From an uncultured bacterium (lineage in GTDB: Bacteria > Planctomycetota > Phycisphaerae > Phycisphaerales > UBA1924): 17,323 bases of DNA. The stretch is from NCBI GenBank assembly GCA_938003595.1, contig CALKYH010000121.1:1-17323 (forward strand), written 5' to 3'. Below are positions 13,764 to 17,323 of this stretch, in pieces. Within the stretch, counting starts at the first letter, position 1. Every line of letters starts with the position of its first letter. The notes beneath the pieces are model-generated. The model was given only the letters and a program-made list of their open reading frames with translations. It had not been told where the DNA came from and made no database searches. Position numbers and translations under genes: made by a program.

Positions 13764-14405
13764 TCACTCCGGCGCGGCCTCGCCCTGCGCGATCGCCGTC
13801 GCCGGCTCCACCACGCGCGCCGGCCCCGCCGCCACGAACGCAGGCGGCAGCGACACCCGCGTGACCTCCCCGCCCGGCGCCTCCGCGCTCACCCGCAGCC
13901 GCGACCGGCGCGGCCCCGGCTCGTCGTGCAGCTCGATCGTCGCCCGCGGCGCCGGCTGGCCACTGCCGGAGAAATGCGGCCTCGGGTTCGAGTGCGACCG
14001 CACCCGCAGGATGTACCCCTGCTCCCGCAGCCACTCGTTCCGCGCCAGCTCCAGCGTCTCCAGCGCCCCGCGCCCCTCGATGCTCGACCACGGATCGATC
14101 GCGATGATGGCGTGGTTCACCCGCGCGTAGATCGGCTGGCCGATCTCCCTCGCCGGCGCGCCGTACGACGCCGCGCCCGGCTCACCCCGCGTGATCTCGC
14201 TCAGCGGCGTCCGCGAGCCCACCGGCGTGCGCTCCGACCAATGCCGACCGATCTCCGGCCGGCGGACGCTCACGGGCCGGCCCGAGGGCCAGGGCGCGGG
14301 CGTGGCCAGCAGCGCGTCGCGCGCCTCGGTGGCGCCGACGATCGGCGGAAGGTCGCCCGGCGAATACGCCAGCGCCGCGATCACCGCGAAGGTGCTCAGC
14401 ATCAT
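13764..14405 (-). CDS. Secreted protein of unknown function
   Basis: I do not recognise this 213-residue protein. It begins with a short hydrophobic stretch (about 2-15, MLSTFAVIAALAYS) that could be a signal peptide. A Pro/Arg-rich segment of about 80 residues follows. The middle (about 85-135) is better structured, with IYARVNHAIIAIDPW and an amphipathic LETLELARNEWLREQGYILRV. The last 70 residues have beta-like, Arg/Glu-alternating sequence (RATIELHDEP, RSRLRVSAEAPGG). Codon use and length support a real gene. The minus strand has GGAG 8 nt before the ATG, one of the few clear Shine-Dalgarno sites in the window. Two ATG codons are adjacent, so the start could be one codon later. It is convergent with the TPR gene (3-bp gap) and lies 161 bp downstream of the glycosyltransferase gene on the same strand. 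Confidence 0.6.
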   Translation of the reverse strand: MMLSTFAVIAALAYSPGDLPPIVGATEARDALLATPAPWPSGRPVSVRRPEIGRHWSERTPVGSRTPLSEITRGEPGAASYGAPAREIGQPIYARVNHAIIAIDPWSSIEGRGALETLELARNEWLREQGYILRVRSHSNPRPHFSGSGQPAPRATIELHDEPGPRRSRLRVSAEAPGGEVTRVSLPPAFVAAGPARVVEPATAIAQGEAAPE

Positions 14406-14510
14406 CTGTCTCTCTCCGGTTGTCGTGGGCCGGCGCCGCCCATCACAGAGCGCGTTGGGGGGCCGGGCCTGTTCGCGTCAAGATTCCATCTCCAGCATGC
14501 CCCCGCCCCC

Positions 14511-14534
14511 GCCCGGGGCAAGCCCCGCGCGGGC
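14511..14534 (-). terminator. GC-rich hairpin after the glycosyltransferase gene
   Basis: In the 161-bp spacer 14406-14566, GGGG and CCCC around a 4-nt loop are flanked by GCCC and GGGC, with an extra GCGC on one side, giving a stable imperfect hairpin. It lies about 30 nt beyond the end of the glycosyltransferase operon on the minus strand, where a terminator is expected. No U-run follows, so intrinsic termination is doubtful. The rest of the spacer shows only the Shine-Dalgarno site of the next gene. Confidence 0.3.
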
Positions 14535-14566
14535 GATTCGCACCGCCGTCCGAGAATCCTCGGGCC

Positions 14567-15685
14567 TCAGGGCGTCGCCGACGCCGCCGCCCCCGCGGCG
14601 TACGCGTTCAGCGTCGCCCGCAGGTGCGCGCTGGCCAGCCGCTCCGACCGGATGAACTCCCGCGCCCGCAGCCCCAGCGCCCTGGCCGCGTCCAGGTCCG
14701 ACAGCAGGCCCCGCAGCGCCTTCTCCCACGCCACCGCCGCGCCGCCGGGCACCAGCGCCGCCGTCTCGCCGTCGATCAGCGCCGAGATGTCCGCGTCCTC
14801 CGTCGCCGCGACCGCCATGCCCGCCGCCATCGCGTCGAGCAGGATGGTCCGGTGCTCGCCCCGCGCCTCGGGTTGGATGAGCAGGTCCGCGTGCACCACC
14901 GGCTCGCGCCGGCCCTCGAGGTTCTCGATGACCGACAGGCGCTTGAGCAACCCGCCGGACTCCGCTGCTTTCCACACGCTGTGGTGCGCCTGCACGAAGG
15001 CGTCGTCCACGAAGACGAACAGCTGCGGGAAGGTGTCCGACATCCGCGACAGAGCGCCGATCACCGCCTGGCACGCCGCGCCGTGCCGGCCCGAGCCCAC
15101 GATCACCGCCGCGATGGACTGCTCCGCCCGCGTGAAGGCCGACACCTGGCCCGGCACATGCACGCCCCAGGGCGTCAGGCGCACATTGGCCCGCGGCATG
15201 GAGGTCCGCAGCGCCGCGTCCATCGCTCCATCCGGCGCCAGCCACACGAAGCGCTCGCGCGGGAATTGCTCGTCCCGTCGGTGCGCCGCGTCCAGCCGGT
15301 GCGCCGCCGAGAGCGCGTCCCGCGACCAGACCTCCATCGCCAGCGTCGCCCCCGACGCCGCGGCCAAGGCCCGCGCCAGCCGCCAGCACCCGTCGCCGAA
15401 CGCGTGGATGACATCCACCGGCCGGTCGTCGTGCCCCGAAGGGCTCAGGCCGAACTTCCCCGCCTTCTGCAGCAGCATGCCCGCGCGCAGCGTCACCGGC
15501 GCCAGCGACGCCCGGTCGTCGTATTCCAGGATCGGGCCCAGCGCGTCGTCCGGCGTCGCGTTTTCATCGTGCGGCACCGCTCGAACCACGCGGCAGCCCT
15601 CGTCCGCCAGCCCCACATGCAGCCGCGCGAGCATCGCCTGCTCCCGCGTCGCGAACGATCGATCCGCCAGCAGCATCACGCGCAT
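14567..15685 (-). CDS. Glycosyltransferase, GT4-like (GT-B fold)
   Basis: This 372-residue protein has the two-domain layout of GT-B glycosyltransferases. The N-terminal domain opens with MRVMLLADRSFATREQAML and contains a VDVIHAFGDG strand-turn (90-99). The C-terminal nucleotide-sugar domain includes AVIVGSGRHG (193-202) and the best family match, ADLLIQPEARGEHRTILL then DAMAAGMAVAAT (266-295). The paired-Glu motif of GT4 enzymes is degenerate: Asp284 stands where the second Glu is expected, and the first Glu is one residue out of register. The GE..A...G..V layout is otherwise retained. Sugar and acceptor cannot be told. The start lies 3 nt after the stop of the OppD-type ATPase gene, so it is the third gene of that operon, an unusual partner for a peptide-type ABC transporter. 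The loss of motif residues leaves open a non-catalytic role. Confidence 0.8.
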   Translation of the reverse strand: MRVMLLADRSFATREQAMLARLHVGLADEGCRVVRAVPHDENATPDDALGPILEYDDRASLAPVTLRAGMLLQKAGKFGLSPSGHDDRPVDVIHAFGDGCWRLARALAAASGATLAMEVWSRDALSAAHRLDAAHRRDEQFPRERFVWLAPDGAMDAALRTSMPRANVRLTPWGVHVPGQVSAFTRAEQSIAAVIVGSGRHGAACQAVIGALSRMSDTFPQLFVFVDDAFVQAHHSVWKAAESGGLLKRLSVIENLEGRREPVVHADLLIQPEARGEHRTILLDAMAAGMAVAATEDADISALIDGETAALVPGGAAVAWEKALRGLLSDLDAARALGLRAREFIRSERLASAHLRATLNAYAAGAAASATP

Positions 15686-15688
15686 GAC

Positions 15689-16663
15689 TCAGGGTACCCC
15701 CGCGCCGAGCGCGGCGCCCTCGCTCCGCACCGCGACGAACCGCCCCGGCGAGACTTCCTTCAGCCTTGGTTCCTCCCACCCCGCCACCGGGCCCCAGTAG
15801 CGCTCGTCCCCGGCCCCGAGCGCATCGAGCCAACTCCCGTCCCCGCCGCGCTTCGCGGGCGCGCCCAGCGCCGGAGAGGCCTCCACCAGCGCCCGCGTGT
15901 ACGGATGCAGCGGCGCCGCGAGCGTCTCCCGCGCCGGCCCCGTCTCCACCACGCGCCCCGCCACCATCACGACGAGGTGATCCGCCACGCTCGCCGCCAC
16001 GGGCAGCGCGTGCGTGATGAAGAGCATCCCCAGCCCGCGATCCTCGCGCAGCCGCGCCAGCAGGTCCAGGATCTGCCGCTGGACCGTGACATCCAGCGCC
16101 GTCGTCGGCTCGTCCGCCAGCAGCCAGTTCGCTCCCGCCACCAGCGCCCCGGCGATCAGCGCCCGCTGGCGCTGCCCTCCGGACAACTCGTGCGGGTACG
16201 ACCGCATCCGCCGCGCCGGGTCATCGACGCCCACCGCGTGCAGCGCCTCTTGCGCCGCCTCCCGCGCCGCCGAACCCTTCAGCCCCGCACGCTCCGCGCA
16301 CTCCACGATCTGCCGGCCCACCGTCATCACCGGGTTCAGCGCGGTCATCGGCTCCTGGAAGATCATCGCGATCCGCCGCCCTCGCACGGCGCGCAGCGTG
16401 CGCTCATCGGCGCTCGCCAGCTGCGTGTCGCGCCCGCCCTCCGTCAGCGTGATGCGCCCGGCGTCGATCCGCGACGCCCGCCGGGGCAGCAGCCCCAGCA
16501 CGCTCATCGCCGTCACGGACTTCCCGCTGCCGGACTCGCCCACCAGCGCCGTCGTCTCCCCGGCCCGCACCGAAAGGCTCGCTCCGTGCACCACGCGCCG
16601 CCACCCCGCCCCGTCGCGGAACGACACGCTCAGCCCCTCGATCTCCAGGCGATCGCCCGTCAC
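15689..16663 (-). CDS. OppD/DppD-type ABC transporter ATPase
   Basis: This 324-residue ATPase is of the peptide/nickel uptake type. It has Walker A GESGSGKS (42-49), Q-loop Gln103 in IFQEPMTALNPVMTVG, signature LSGGQRQR (160-167), Walker B LLADEP (181-186) followed by TTALDVTVQRQI, and His218 in FITHAL, where the usual Asp after His is Ala. The C-terminal extension starts normally with HPYTRALVEASP (253-264). It lacks the Cys-rich motif seen at the end of most OppD/OppF proteins; no Cys occurs after residue 122. The start is the GTG at 16663-16661, overlapping the permease stop as GTGA, with a strong GGAGGAGG site just upstream. A longer frame continuing through the permease gene was rejected. 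No OppF-type second ATPase follows; a glycosyltransferase gene does. Confidence 0.93.
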   Translation of the reverse strand: MTGDRLEIEGLSVSFRDGAGWRRVVHGASLSVRAGETTALVGESGSGKSVTAMSVLGLLPRRASRIDAGRITLTEGGRDTQLASADERTLRAVRGRRIAMIFQEPMTALNPVMTVGRQIVECAERAGLKGSAAREAAQEALHAVGVDDPARRMRSYPHELSGGQRQRALIAGALVAGANWLLADEPTTALDVTVQRQILDLLARLREDRGLGMLFITHALPVAASVADHLVVMVAGRVVETGPARETLAAPLHPYTRALVEASPALGAPAKRGGDGSWLDALGAGDERYWGPVAGWEEPRLKEVSPGRFVAVRSEGAALGAGVP

Positions 16664-17323
16664 CGCCCCCTCCTCCGCACCAGTCGCTTCGGGTCCACCG
16701 CCTCGCGCAGCCCCTCCCCCAGGAAGTTCAGCGCGATCAGCGTCGCTCCCAGCGCCAGGCACGGGAACAGCAGCAGCCACCACCTCGCCCGGAAAGTGTT
16801 CAGCTCGCTCAGCCCGTCCGCCGCCATGTTCCCCCACGACGGCGTCGGCGGCGTCACGCCGATCCCCAGGAACGACAGGAAGCTCTCCTGCAGGATCGCC
16901 TGCGGCGCCGTGAGCGTCGCGTACACGATGATCGGGCCCAGCAGATTCGGCAGCAGGTGCTTGCGGAAGATCGTCCGCCGGGGAGTGCCCATCGCCCGCG
17001 CCGCCTCGACGAACGGCCTGGCCTTCAGGCTCATCGTCTGCCCGCGCACCACCCGCGCCATTGTCAGCCACGACACCCCGCCGATCGCCACGAGCAGCGT
17101 CGCGATGTTGACCCACGCCCGCTGCCGATCGATCGCATCGACCGACGCCCCCGCGCTCAGCCGCGACGCCATCGCCCGGTCCGCCAGCGCATCGACCGCC
17201 ACGGCGAGCAGCACCACGAGCAGGATGTACGGCAGTCCGTACAGCACATCGACGATCCGCATCATCGTCGCGTCCACGCGCCCGCCCGCGTACCCCGCGA
17301 TCATCCCGTACGCCGTGCCGATC
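16660..17323 (-). CDS. OppC/DppC-type ABC permease, N-terminus beyond window edge
   Basis: About 221 residues of the C-terminal part of a binding-protein-dependent transport permease are present. The frame stays open to 17323 with IGTAYGMIAGYAGGRVD, normal internal OppC sequence, so the gene continues outside the window. The cytoplasmic EAA loop that docks on the ATPase is clear: EAARAMGTPRRTIFRKHLLP then NLLGPIIVYATL. The following SFLSFLGIGVTPPTPSWGNM and the terminal NFLGEGLREAVDPKR are standard for OppC/DppC. Between the second and third hydrophobic segments (roughly 17110-17190) lies a charged stretch of about 28 residues (DALADRAMASRLSAG onward) where most relatives have a short Gly/Pro loop. 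The stop overlaps the ATPase start by 4 bp. OppB and the binding protein are presumably upstream, outside the window. Confidence 0.93.
   Translation of the reverse strand, partial: IGTAYGMIAGYAGGRVDATMMRIVDVLYGLPYILLVVLLAVAVDALADRAMASRLSAGASVDAIDRQRAWVNIATLLVAIGGVSWLTMARVVRGQTMSLKARPFVEAARAMGTPRRTIFRKHLLPNLLGPIIVYATLTAPQAILQESFLSFLGIGVTPPTPSWGNMAADGLSELNTFRARWWLLLFPCLALGATLIALNFLGEGLREAVDPKRLVRRRGR

Noticed and set aside
13926..15800. A 624-residue plus-strand open frame
   Set aside because: It is antisense to the secreted protein and the glycosyltransferase. Its Ser/Arg-rich translation has no domain and no start signal.
1..17323. CRISPR arrays, insertion sequences, phage genes or other mobile elements
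   Set aside because: No regularly spaced repeats, transposase motifs or flanking direct repeats were seen. Base composition looks even except in the candidate small-RNA gap.

Overview
The window is GC-rich, gene-dense chromosomal DNA from a Planctomycetota-like bacterium, most likely of the Phycisphaerae type. This assignment is an inference. It rests on the GC content, a tRNA gene without an encoded CCA end, a lipoprotein with a gluzincin motif in the style of the planctomycetal DUF1570 family, a HEAT-repeat lipoprotein, and a stand-alone RsbW/RsbV-type pair. The genes are mostly housekeeping, packed in short operons with overlapping or nearly touching ends. There are no insertion sequences, phage genes or CRISPR arrays.

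Layout. Positions 1-1513 (minus) hold guaA (GMP synthase), cut off just before its C-terminus. Only 20 bp away, a plus-strand cluster begins: a HEAT-repeat lipoprotein, an RsbW-like ATPase, a STAS protein and an MlaE-type lipid-transport permease (1534-3732). A UbiA-family prenyltransferase (minus) converges on it. It is divergent from ribH-nusB-ftsY (4810-6766), a riboflavin / antitermination / protein-targeting operon. A tRNA-Arg(CCG) gene lies on the minus strand at 6782-6855, followed by an MFS-type transporter (plus, 6977-8215).

Positions 8216-8602 contain no protein gene. On the minus strand this gap holds a sigma70-like promoter, about 175 nt with G-U-containing helices, and a very good intrinsic terminator. 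Together these read as an unidentified stand-alone small RNA and are the strongest candidate for something undescribed. Next come valS and a translationally coupled HExxH lipoprotein (minus, 12657-8603), a membrane-anchored TPR protein (plus), a short secreted protein of unknown function (minus), and a minus-strand operon at the right edge. That operon encodes an OppC-type permease (incomplete), an OppD-type ATPase and a GT4-like glycosyltransferase.

Two system-level observations stand out. First, six genes, five of them at the heads of divergent units plus nusB, carry a TAnnnT hexamer 6-9 nt before the start codon, usually without a clear Shine-Dalgarno sequence. This suggests that leaderless transcripts are common here. 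Second, a phospho-switch pair (RsbW/RsbV-like) is tied to an MlaE permease that lacks MlaF and MlaD, which suggests either a STAS subunit for the transporter or phosphorylation control of lipid transport.
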